IMG/VR virus record: IMGVR_UViG_3300028920_000022
Span: 186,001-250,000 of that record
Reading direction: 5' to 3' (one strand)
From: a virus
Length of the DNA: 64,000 bases
Under the pieces are notes generated by a model, which worked only from the letters and a program-made list of their open reading frames with translations, was not told the DNA's origin and made no database searches. Made by a program: the position numbers and the translations under genes. Below are positions 42,532-53,872 of this stretch, piece after piece; the first letter of the stretch is position 1, and each line of letters opens with the position of its first letter.

Positions 42532-43110
42532 ATGTCAAAGAAATTCACAATGGAACAATTATCACAGTTTACGGGACTGGAAGAAGCTAAACTGGCAAAA
42601 CTTTTGCTTAAGCTTCACAAGAATGCGGTTGCTAATGGTAAGGTTTTAACCAAGAAGGCTCAGGGAATAGGTGCTTTGGATAACGATCCTCGTAATTTAG
42701 GCATGCTTCCTATAGATGTTCGTACTAAGGCACGAAACCGTAGACCACCGGAGCTTTTTAGTGAGCGTGGTCCCCGTGATAAACCGCGTCCCGAAGCAGC
42801 TCGTATGTTTGCTTTTACTTCACGCGGTATTCCACCCATTATTAATAAAATTAAATCATCTTCAATAACACCACCTAACGCAAAGGATGTAATTGGTCTT
42901 TTGACTCGCGCAATGAGTCCAGACGTACAACAGACACCCGGAATGGCAGGTACATATATATCTCAGGCGTTGTATTTTATGTTTCAGAATGAAAAAGTTT
43001 GGAGAACTGTTATGGATGCCCCAAATAGTGCCGAATGGACGCGCATTATGTGGTTGGCTAAACACCTTCCTGGTGTTGCAGAGAACATTCCTGGCGTTAA
43101 GGGGATGTAA
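42532..43110 (+). CDS. Hypothetical protein
   Basis: 192 residues. The ATG has a strong GGAGAAACA site. A helical N-terminus is followed by Pro/Arg-rich sequence and a helical C-terminus. Unknown, probably assembly-related by context. Confidence 0.6.
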   Translation: MSKKFTMEQLSQFTGLEEAKLAKLLLKLHKNAVANGKVLTKKAQGIGALDNDPRNLGMLPIDVRTKARNRRPPELFSERGPRDKPRPEAARMFAFTSRGIPPIINKIKSSSITPPNAKDVIGLLTRAMSPDVQQTPGMAGTYISQALYFMFQNEKVWRTVMDAPNSAEWTRIMWLAKHLPGVAENIPGVKGM

Positions 43111-43823
43111 TGCGAGGATTAAAGATTACTCCCGTCAGTAGTGAAACCGGGGGTTACGAAGCAGAACAAGAAGGAACCGTAGCCCCCTGGCTGAAGCAGT
43201 TTGCCAAAGCACAAAATGATACCATTGTGCAGCAGGCTCGCCGAAGAAATCAAGCTGCTGGGTATCTAGATCATGTAAAAAACATTCTAGTTAATCGACC
43301 TCGTTATGCAACTGTTGAAGATGCAGTAAATGACTTTCGTAAGCGTACTGGTTTGGATTCTTATTTGGAAGAAATAAAACAATCAGAAGCTAAAAGTAAA
43401 CCAATACAAAAGAAATCTGTTGCATCTAGAATGAATACCCTCGCCAAGATGGGATTAAAAAAAAAAGTAAAGCAAGCCGCTGAACCTTCCGCTTTACCAA
43501 AATCTTTAGCCAAATATACAGAGGCAGCTCCAGATATTGAGAGATTTGTTCGTAATAGGGTTGATACTCTGCATGGTTTAGGTTTATCTGTGCCTCAGTT
43601 ACAGCAAGGCATTTTGGACATGTTTGGTATACGCAATGGGGTTCAGGATGGTGATGTATACAATGATGAAGTTGGAAAGTGGTTAAGCGATCAAATTGAG
43701 GGAGCACAAAATTTGGCTAACAAACCTACCACATCTCCCGAATTAGGATCTGCCACAAACAAGGAGGATTTCCAAGAAGACAGCGATGCATTCGCTGGAT
43801 TGATGCCAGCAAGTCAGTATTAA
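43110..43823 (+). CDS. Hypothetical protein upstream of terminase
   Basis: 237 residues, mostly helical, with a basic centre (MGLKKKVKQAAE). Starts on the last base of the previous stop. It immediately precedes the large terminase, a position where small terminases may sit, but no HTH is convincing. Confidence 0.55.
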   Translation: MRGLKITPVSSETGGYEAEQEGTVAPWLKQFAKAQNDTIVQQARRRNQAAGYLDHVKNILVNRPRYATVEDAVNDFRKRTGLDSYLEEIKQSEAKSKPIQKKSVASRMNTLAKMGLKKKVKQAAEPSALPKSLAKYTEAAPDIERFVRNRVDTLHGLGLSVPQLQQGILDMFGIRNGVQDGDVYNDEVGKWLSDQIEGAQNLANKPTTSPELGSATNKEDFQEDSDAFAGLMPASQY

Positions 43824-43838
43824 TTGCTTGGATAGGTT

Positions 43839-45656
43839 ATGACACAACAAATTTTTGAGAAGTTTAAACTGGGTCTAAAGAATTTGGATCCAGTTTATTT
43901 TTGTGAGTCTAATCTTATTTTAGACGGAAAGCCCTTTCGAATAAATGGAAACGGGTATAAGCCTTATGCGGATATTTATCGTTATATAGGAATTAAAGCG
44001 TTAGAAGAAGATTCTAAACCCGTGGTTTTGGTGAAGGGACGTCAGGTAGGAGCCACTACCATGGCAGCCAACCTGGAGATGTATTTTATGACGTCCGGGT
44101 TGTTTGGCAATAATGGGCGCCCACCAATACGTGTATTGCATTGTTTTCCCACTTTAGTACACGTATATGAATATGCAAAAACTAAATTAAGAGCCACCAT
44201 TTCACAATCTAAACTAATAGACGATCCTAAAAAGCCGAACAAGAAAATACCTTTTGTTGAGTCATGCATAGATAAATCTTCAGATGCCAGCAACTCTTTG
44301 CAGTTTAAACAATTTATTGATGGTAATTTTTTAAGAGTAGAATCAACCGGTTTGGATGCTGACCGTTTGCGCGGTGGTACGGCTGATGTAATTTTATACG
44401 ATGAGGTTCAGGATATTTTCAAAGAAGCTATTTCAAACGCCAACAAACTGTTATCTCAGGCAAAATATGGAAATGGCGGAGTAAAAGTTTATTTTGGAAC
44501 TCCTAAACAAAGGGGAGGACATTACTGGGACATGTGGCAGATGTCCAACCAACAGTATTATCATCTGGGTTGTGAAGAATGTAAGAAACTATTTCCTCTT
44601 TATACTCCAGGCAGTGATGAGTGGAAAAAGATTTGGTTATACGGTTTTACAGTGAAATGTCCACATTGTGGGTGTGAACAAGACAAACGCGATGCCGCAG
44701 AACGCGGCATGTGGGTTCCAATGCGCCCAGAGAACGATAAGTATGTTGGGTACCATATTAATCAAATGTACATGCCTAACTACACCAAAGAGAAAATTCT
44801 CGATGAGCGTCCAGAAGTCAACCCATCGATGACGGAAAGAGGTTATCAGAATGAAGTTTTGGGGGAGTTTTTTCGTGGTGAAGCGTCACCAATCACACCC
44901 GAGGAAATCAAGGAAAAGTGTGCCGATCCGGACAGGGGCATGTCTGAGGGAATTTCTATTAACGAAAATAAAAAAGTATATGTTGGCTTTGACTGGGGCG
45001 GTAAAGATTTTGTGGATGGCGAAAGAAAGACTCAGGGACAATCATACAGTTCTGCGGTGGTTTTAACTGAAGAAGGACCAAACCGGTTGTCTATAAAGTT
45101 TGCCAACCTTTTGAAACGCAACGATATAGAGACGAAAAAAGATATTGTTAATGAGATTTATAGGCGTTATAGTGTCACTTTAGGAATTGGCGATATTGGT
45201 TTTGCTAATGATTTGTCCGAGATACTATATCGGGAACATGGTCATCGATTTTTAGCTAGCAGATCGTCTCCAAACGTTTCTGGTAGAATAAAATTTGATG
45301 AATCTTATATGCCGCCCACTATTGTGTTTGAAAAAGATTATTATATTGGTGAGCTATTTAATATGATGAAGCGAGGAATGATCAGGTTTCCATTTAAAAG
45401 TTATGAAAAAATAATTTGGTTAGTTAATCATTGTTCTAGCATGGAAATTAAAACAACTTCCAATGTTTATGGTGAAGCGATATATAGATTTGTTAAGGGA
45501 ACTACACCTAACGATGGACTGATGGCATTATTAAACGCATATTTAGCTTATAAATTTGATGTTAGCGGTGGTTTTAGTAATAAAATGGCAGGTCTTATGG
45601 ATAAACCTGGACCTAAGAAAATTTCTGCGGTCCTTGGTTATATTCCTAGAATGTAG
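43839..45656 (+). CDS. terL: Terminase large subunit
   Basis: 605 residues. ATPase part: Walker A KGRQVGATT (66-74) and Walker B VILYDEVQD (Asp188-Glu189). A zinc-ribbon-like insertion follows (CEECKKLF, CPHCGCEQ), then the RNase H-like nuclease with VGFDWGGKD, GIGDIGFAND and NDGLMALLNAYLA. It powers DNA packaging through the portal and cuts the concatemer. The zinc insertion recalls GpA-type terminases. Followed after 15 bases by the portal gene. Confidence 0.93.
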   Translation: MTQQIFEKFKLGLKNLDPVYFCESNLILDGKPFRINGNGYKPYADIYRYIGIKALEEDSKPVVLVKGRQVGATTMAANLEMYFMTSGLFGNNGRPPIRVLHCFPTLVHVYEYAKTKLRATISQSKLIDDPKKPNKKIPFVESCIDKSSDASNSLQFKQFIDGNFLRVESTGLDADRLRGGTADVILYDEVQDIFKEAISNANKLLSQAKYGNGGVKVYFGTPKQRGGHYWDMWQMSNQQYYHLGCEECKKLFPLYTPGSDEWKKIWLYGFTVKCPHCGCEQDKRDAAERGMWVPMRPENDKYVGYHINQMYMPNYTKEKILDERPEVNPSMTERGYQNEVLGEFFRGEASPITPEEIKEKCADPDRGMSEGISINENKKVYVGFDWGGKDFVDGERKTQGQSYSSAVVLTEEGPNRLSIKFANLLKRNDIETKKDIVNEIYRRYSVTLGIGDIGFANDLSEILYREHGHRFLASRSSPNVSGRIKFDESYMPPTIVFEKDYYIGELFNMMKRGMIRFPFKSYEKIIWLVNHCSSMEIKTTSNVYGEAIYRFVKGTTPNDGLMALLNAYLAYKFDVSGGFSNKMAGLMDKPGPKKISAVLGYIPRM

Positions 45657-45671
45657 CCCAAAAGGAAATGA

Positions 45672-47522
45672 ATGAACGTTCAGCAGCCACAATTCCAGGA
45701 AACTGCCCCTCCAGTTATTACCAATTATATGATAAAATCTGTGTCTCAGCATAGACGTTCTGAGCTAGAAGAAGAGACATATGCTGGAAAATATAGGCAA
45801 CCTGGCGGCGCGCATTTTGCTGTTAACACTACTCATTTGGGTAACGTTACTTTCACTTCTGCTAATAAAATGCGCAAATACGGAGCTACTGCTTTTAGCA
45901 CCGGTACTAGTTCTGGCTCATCTGTTGGTTCTGGTTGGCGTGGCGGTGGTGGAACGGTTCGACAAGTTCCTGAGGTTTATTCTCCTTTATGGTTAAACTC
46001 TAACCTTAATCTTCCGCGAGATCGAGCTACCATCAACGCTTGGTGTCGCTCATTTTATGCTCTTAATCCAATTGTTCAAAATGCTATTTTCTTACATTCT
46101 ACGTATCCTATTTCTAAATTAAACATTAAATGTAAGAACCCAGAAGTTCATCAGTTCTTCCAGAACATGATTGAAGAAATTAGTCTTACAGATGTTTGTG
46201 TCCAAATAGCTCAAGAATATTGGACACTTGGAGAAGCATTTGTATATGCTGAGTTAGATGAAAGCACAGCTAAGTGGAGTCGGATACAGATACAGAATCC
46301 CGACTATATTTCTGTGAAGCGTTCGGTAATTGCTGGAGAGCCAATAATCAGTTTGCGACCTGATGAAAACCTTAGGCGCATTTGTACATCTAATCTTCGT
46401 TCCGATATAGAGCAAAGACAACAAATAGATCCTAGTATTATTGAATATGTGCGCCGAGGCGAAAACATACCAATGGATAATTTTTATGTTTCTCATATTG
46501 CGCGTAAGATTAGTCCTTATGAGATTCGTGGAACCGGGCTTCCAGTTAGTTGTTTTCGCCAGCTGATGTTATTTGACAAGTTACGTGAAAGCAAGTTTGC
46601 CCAAGCGGATAATATGATTAATCCGTTAGCTCTTATTACCATTGGTGGTGGCGGAGACAACTATAAGCCTACTCCTGAAGATTTGAATCAGTGGCGCGAA
46701 CTATTTGAAGAAGCCCAATATGATAAAGATTTCAAGGTTTTTGCGCATGACGGCGTTAAGATTGAATATATTAGTAAGGGCGGTGGCATTTATGATATTT
46801 CCGGAGATATTACACAATTACTGAAGGAAATTTATATTGGATTATTGGTACCACAGGTAATCATGGATGGTGGTGCGGATGTGACTTATGCCAATGGTGG
46901 GGTGGCGTTGGATGTATTGCGTCAGCGTTACATGCAGTTTAGGAATATGTTAACCCAGTGGTTGCGTCGAAAGATTTTTGCTCCTATTTCTCGTTTGAAT
47001 GGGTTTTATGAATATGAGAACAATAAAAAAGTTCTTATAGTTCCAGACGTGGAATGGAATCACATGTCGTTGTTTGACATGGGAGATTATATTGCCAATT
47101 TAACACAACTGTTGTCATCGCAACCAAAGAATGTTTCGTTACAAACTGTATATCGATCATTAGGTCTGGAATTTGAAGAGGAAATGCGTCAGATTCGTCG
47201 TGAAAACGTTGAGCAGATTATTCAAATGAAGGAAATGGAAGCATTACAGCGCATGTCTTTGAATGATTTGCGTTCTATTGGCGATGATGATGAGATTCAA
47301 GAAGTTCAAGAAAGTCCATTACCAGGAGAAAGTGCTTATGATGCAGCCCAGCAGAATATGGCTCCTGGCGGTTTAGGCGGTATGGAAATGGGAATGGGCG
47401 GCGGACTTGGCGGAATGGGAGGCGGTTTAGGCGGAATGGGTATGCCTCCGATGGGCGGAGCCCCTCAGATGGGCGGAGCCCCCGCAGGTGGTCCTCCGAT
47501 GGGCGGAGCACCTCCGATCTAA
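45672..47522 (+). CDS. Portal protein
   Basis: 616 residues. A central region typical of phage portals: INAWCRSFYALNPIVQNAI, then a wing with NPDYISV, the GLPVSCFRQLMLFDKLRESK segment, and the long helix VALDVLRQRYMQFRNML. The last ~60 residues are Gly/Met/Pro-rich imperfect repeats (GGLGGM, MGGAP), unusual for a portal and probably flexible. Its place right after the terminase supports the call. Confidence 0.85.
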   Translation: MNVQQPQFQETAPPVITNYMIKSVSQHRRSELEEETYAGKYRQPGGAHFAVNTTHLGNVTFTSANKMRKYGATAFSTGTSSGSSVGSGWRGGGGTVRQVPEVYSPLWLNSNLNLPRDRATINAWCRSFYALNPIVQNAIFLHSTYPISKLNIKCKNPEVHQFFQNMIEEISLTDVCVQIAQEYWTLGEAFVYAELDESTAKWSRIQIQNPDYISVKRSVIAGEPIISLRPDENLRRICTSNLRSDIEQRQQIDPSIIEYVRRGENIPMDNFYVSHIARKISPYEIRGTGLPVSCFRQLMLFDKLRESKFAQADNMINPLALITIGGGGDNYKPTPEDLNQWRELFEEAQYDKDFKVFAHDGVKIEYISKGGGIYDISGDITQLLKEIYIGLLVPQVIMDGGADVTYANGGVALDVLRQRYMQFRNMLTQWLRRKIFAPISRLNGFYEYENNKKVLIVPDVEWNHMSLFDMGDYIANLTQLLSSQPKNVSLQTVYRSLGLEFEEEMRQIRRENVEQIIQMKEMEALQRMSLNDLRSIGDDDEIQEVQESPLPGESAYDAAQQNMAPGGLGGMEMGMGGGLGGMGGGLGGMGMPPMGGAPQMGGAPAGGPPMGGAPPI

Positions 47523-47564
47523 AAAACTATTATTATTTCTGCCTTTTAGGTAGGAGGCAGTTTT

Positions 47565-50062
<2,498 letters not shown>

Positions 50063-50063
<1 letters not shown>

Positions 50064-50920
50064 TGCAATCCCTGATTGTTTCCGCTATCGAACTAAATAG
50101 AACCAATAACCAACAGGTTGTTAAGGTTGCAGGAATTGTGCGCCGTCTAAACAATTGGTATAAAAAACTCACCGATCCTGAATATAGAAACAAAGTAATT
50201 CAATTACAACTAGATTCCGTTGGTATTAAAAATGATATTGATGAGCTAGAAAAACATATTTCTAATGTTAATAAATCTATAAAAGATTCTGATGTGGAGT
50301 CATATAATTTTTCTGTAGATAGGGTTAGGGAAATATCCGGTCGTTTGGTTAAAGAGCTAGATAGATACGAACAATCTGCTAGTGCCGCAGATCCCGACGT
50401 AAAGAACCAGTTTGTTGACAAAACACCCAAAGCAATACCTGTTAGTTTAGATAGAGTTAAAAATGTTCATATTTCTAATGCTGTCAGGGAGGCGGTTTGG
50501 AATTTGAAGACGATAAAGGAAACTTTATTGCGCCACAACATGCCTCCGGCAGAAGTTGAAGAGTTGGTTAATGATACTTCTAAAATCAATGAATTTTATA
50601 ACGCCTTAGCACAAGCAGTAAAAGAGGGAGAAATAGTTAAATCTTGGGAGTCTCCAAAATCTAAACTGGACATTAACCGAAATGGAGAGATGCAATATCG
50701 CATCATTACTAAACCCTTTTCTATTCCAGGTACATCGTTTATAGCACAGGTTACTGTAGAAGGTACGGATTTATCTGCCCGAACCGTATCTCCACGACCG
50801 GTATTTTCAGTACATCGTTTTAATTTCTTTGATGCGCGTCAAAAGGCAGCATCCCACTTAGAAACCGCAATAAACCAATCCATGGCAAAACTATTGCATA
50901 AAATTGAGATAGGTGACTAA
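50063..50920 (+). CDS. Hypothetical helical protein
   Basis: 285 residues, long helices (LEKHISNVNKSIKDSDVESY) then a small beta-rich C-terminal domain. One-base overlaps with both neighbours. Structural or assembly role by position only. Confidence 0.6.
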
Positions 50921-51213
50921 TGGGATATACTGACGGATTAAAACCTTTATTGGGGAAAAAGGTGGAGATATACCAGGGGGATAGTCATGAAACCTTGTTG
51001 AAAGCAGATAAGGATATAGCACGCAAGAGTGTTATTCGTGGTACTTTAGCAGAGATTAATGGTGATTGTGTAGTGGTAGAGTGTCCGGTGGGAAACCAAA
51101 CAACAAGGGTGTATATAAACGGATGGTCCATTTCTACTGTGGTAGAACCATCTCCGGGAATTGGAATTTTTACTTTGTATCAAGAAGCAGAGTTTAGGAA
51201 ATCTAAAAAATGA
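50920..51213 (+). CDS. Hypothetical beta-rich protein
   Basis: 97 residues, beta-type composition (VVVECPVGNQTTRVYINGWS). The fold may be a small barrel. Unknown. Confidence 0.6.
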   Translation: MGYTDGLKPLLGKKVEIYQGDSHETLLKADKDIARKSVIRGTLAEINGDCVVVECPVGNQTTRVYINGWSISTVVEPSPGIGIFTLYQEAEFRKSKK

Positions 51214-51503
51214 AAGCAGGATTTTTGCGTAGATTGGCTAAAGATTGTCGACTAGAGGGAAATGATCGTTTAGCAACCCGTGCCCTAATAGCACTAGCTA
51301 AGGAAACCGGATCTCCAACCCCACGTTCAGATTTGAGTTATTCTTATATTATGCGCGAATTGAGAAAGGAAGATCCAGACAAACTGCATAAGTTCATGGT
51401 AGTGTTTAAGAAAGCGTTTGATAAAGCATATGTAGAAGAGCTTGAAGATCCTGATAATATAGCCTTAATGGAGGCGCTCCAGGCGGTTGATTATGAAGAT
51501 TAA
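51210..51503 (+). CDS. Hypothetical protein
   Basis: 97 residues, helical, four-base overlap with the previous gene. Unknown. Confidence 0.6.
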   Translation: MKAGFLRRLAKDCRLEGNDRLATRALIALAKETGSPTPRSDLSYSYIMRELRKEDPDKLHKFMVVFKKAFDKAYVEELEDPDNIALMEALQAVDYED

Positions 51504-51816
51504 TAGCACTCCACAGGAACGTATGTTCAAGGTTGCAGAATCTATAGCAACCGCAGATGATCCAGTCCTGGCAGCGCGTGGAATTGCGGCTATTATTCAC
51601 TTTCTTACCCGCCGTATAGAACCAAACAAAAGACTTTATTCCCTGTTGGGTTTAAAAAGAAAAATTTATGAGTTGGATGAGTACCAGATTGCTTCCAAGA
51701 AAACTCCTACCACAGCTTCATTGGGACAATCTATTTCTTTCCTTAAAACTATGTTAAACGGAAGACCTCCGTATTATGTGCGACGAGTAATTAATGAGGT
51801 GGTAAAGCAAATATGA
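51493..51816 (+). CDS. Hypothetical protein
   Basis: About 107 residues from ATG 51493 (MKINSTPQERM), overlapping the previous gene; a TTG at 51487 is also possible. Basic and helical. Unknown. Confidence 0.6.
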   Translation: MKINSTPQERMFKVAESIATADDPVLAARGIAAIIHFLTRRIEPNKRLYSLLGLKRKIYELDEYQIASKKTPTTASLGQSISFLKTMLNGRPPYYVRRVINEVVKQI

Positions 51817-53036
51817 TGCCTCCGAATTTTCGCCAAGTAACTCCTAAACTATATAGGAGTGGAGCACCGAGATTACAAACTCAGGTGGACTGGCTCGTTA
51901 ACAACTATCCCCAAATAAGAAAAATAATTTCTTTGGATCAAGAAGCAGGAATGACTTTGGGGCGGTTGTTGCCTAATAATGTAGAACATGTTATGTTGCC
52001 TATAAACCCCGAGGATCCTTCTAGTATACAGGTAGCTGGCGCTAAATTAAAGGAAATGGGCGGAAAGATTTTTGAAAGCCCTAATGGTTCTGTTTTGGTG
52101 CATTGTCGGTTAGGACAGGACAGAACCGGTTTTGCCATTGCAATTTATGATGTAATTAAGCGTGGGATGAGTCCACAGGTAGCTATACGCAATGCAGAAT
52201 CGTTGGGATATGGGAAGGGAATTTCTGCTGCTGCAAAGAAAGTCATGGACAAGGTTATTGGAGCCCAAGAGGAAGAGGTGGCGGAAGCTGATGATATTGT
52301 TTCCAAGGTAAGAGAAGAAGGTCATACTCAAGGACCATCTACGTTAGTGGCTGATACTTCAAATCCAGTTATGGATCAAACTAAAGTATGGTATTCGGCG
52401 TTAAGGGCGCCGGAAGGAGATTCATATCCTCCGGCTAATATTCGTTCTAGGATTAATTTTCTGCATAAAGTAATCAAACAGTCTAATATTCATTCTCGCA
52501 TGCAGATATTGAAAGCCATTGCGAAAAATGATGCGGATAAAAGTGCCGTTATCATACGCGATGTTGCTCAACCCGGGGATGACAAGTTTTACGCACAGTT
52601 TCAGAAGTTTTTGAAGTCATTAGGGTACTCAGTAGATATTACCGGGTATGGTGAGCTACCGCCTGTAGCTGATTTATGGATAGGTTATGGTAAAGGATCA
52701 GAAGCTTTGAAAGCTGCACCTTCCACCGTTAAACAGTTGGCTTTGAAGCCTACTTTTGTATTAACTTCAGATGTAGTGAATGTTATTAAAACGTTAGATC
52801 GTAGTGATGTTAATGATGCGTTTTTAGGTGGTGGACCAGTTGGTTCTCCTACCGCTGAAGATTTGGGTGCGGGGCAAGGTGTACCCTCTGCTCCTCATAT
52901 TCCAGATTCTGGGATGAGGAGTAATTATCAAGGGTCTATTCCTGGCACAAATTTCGGAGCTTCCGGTGGAACTCCGGGGACTGGAGGACCAGGAGGGTTA
53001 GTTGATATAGATCCATATGGGTTAGTACAACTCTGA
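51813..53036 (+). CDS. Protein with tyrosine/dual-specificity phosphatase domain
   Basis: 407 residues. The first ~150 residues match a small phosphatase: KLYRSGAPR at the start, ISLDQEAG, and the active-site loop HCRLGQDRTG (His97, Cys98, Arg104), the HCx5R signature. It would dephosphorylate Tyr/Ser/Thr or a phosphorylated small molecule or RNA 5' end. The C-terminal half has a second alpha/beta unit (KSAVIIRDVAQPGD) and ends in a Gly/Pro-rich tail. It lies within the virion gene string, so it may travel in the particle. Confidence 0.8.
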   Translation: MMPPNFRQVTPKLYRSGAPRLQTQVDWLVNNYPQIRKIISLDQEAGMTLGRLLPNNVEHVMLPINPEDPSSIQVAGAKLKEMGGKIFESPNGSVLVHCRLGQDRTGFAIAIYDVIKRGMSPQVAIRNAESLGYGKGISAAAKKVMDKVIGAQEEEVAEADDIVSKVREEGHTQGPSTLVADTSNPVMDQTKVWYSALRAPEGDSYPPANIRSRINFLHKVIKQSNIHSRMQILKAIAKNDADKSAVIIRDVAQPGDDKFYAQFQKFLKSLGYSVDITGYGELPPVADLWIGYGKGSEALKAAPSTVKQLALKPTFVLTSDVVNVIKTLDRSDVNDAFLGGGPVGSPTAEDLGAGQGVPSAPHIPDSGMRSNYQGSIPGTNFGASGGTPGTGGPGGLVDIDPYGLVQL

Positions 53037-53061
53037 TATAGCATTTTTCTAGTATTTCAAT

Positions 53062-53739
53062 ATGTTTAAGTCTTCCGATACCGTAGAATTGTCTTTGGAC
53101 ATAACTGATGCAGAGAAGAAAACTGCCAATGAACTGGTGGGATTACTAAAACTGCTCATGGATAAGTTATTAAAATTCAATAATTACTTAAATATTTTAT
53201 ATAATCCATTTAAAGAATACCAAACTGTATCTCAAGAATCTGCTTATAAGTATCGTGCATCATTATGGAGATTTACTGAAGAGGTAGAAAAATTATATTT
53301 TGGAGAAAAAGAATCTAAAGAATCTAAAGAATCCAATCAACCCAAAGATTGGCCAATAAAAAAGATTGCTTTTGTTGCGGCAGCAAAGCTCAAGGAATTT
53401 TCTACAGACACACACATTGCAAAGTTATTGGAATCGTTTTCTGATGATGCTACTGACGTAGAAGATAATGTCACCAGTTTAATTGCTATAATTCGCAATT
53501 ATGAGAGTTCTACATTCCGGAATAACGTTGTTTCTTCGATGGAAAATGTTAAAAAAGAAATATCAGAACTTAAAAAAATAATAGAAGATCGAATAATTGA
53601 TCATGTAAATACCAATATTCTGGCAAAGAATTGGATAGAAGATTCCAGCCAAGAGCTTAATATTCCTGTACAAGAGCGCGAACCTTATGTGGTGAGGTTG
53701 TATAAGGAAAGAGAGCAACGAAGACAGCAGAAAGGTTAA
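53062..53739 (+). CDS. Hypothetical helical protein
   Basis: 225 residues, long helices and a small Lys/Glu repeat (ESKESKESN). No family recognised; assembly role by position. Confidence 0.6.
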   Translation: MFKSSDTVELSLDITDAEKKTANELVGLLKLLMDKLLKFNNYLNILYNPFKEYQTVSQESAYKYRASLWRFTEEVEKLYFGEKESKESKESNQPKDWPIKKIAFVAAAKLKEFSTDTHIAKLLESFSDDATDVEDNVTSLIAIIRNYESSTFRNNVVSSMENVKKEISELKKIIEDRIIDHVNTNILAKNWIEDSSQELNIPVQEREPYVVRLYKEREQRRQQKG

Positions 53740-53740
53740 T

Positions 53741-53872
53741 ATGTTTATTAAACAAGGCGATCCTGAAAAGATTTTAAAGATTTATAAAGAAGGTGAACTG
53801 AAACAGGACGAAGAGGAATCTCGCAAGCAACAAGAACTAAAGGCGTCTTCAAACTCTAATTTGGAGAAATAA
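53741..53872 (+). CDS. Small charged protein (43 aa)
   Basis: A 43-residue frame starting MFIKQGDPEKI, one base after the previous stop and ending directly before the protease-like gene's ATG. Charged and helical. The tight fit between genes supports it. Confidence 0.5.
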   Translation: MFIKQGDPEKILKIYKEGELKQDEEESRKQQELKASSNSNLEK

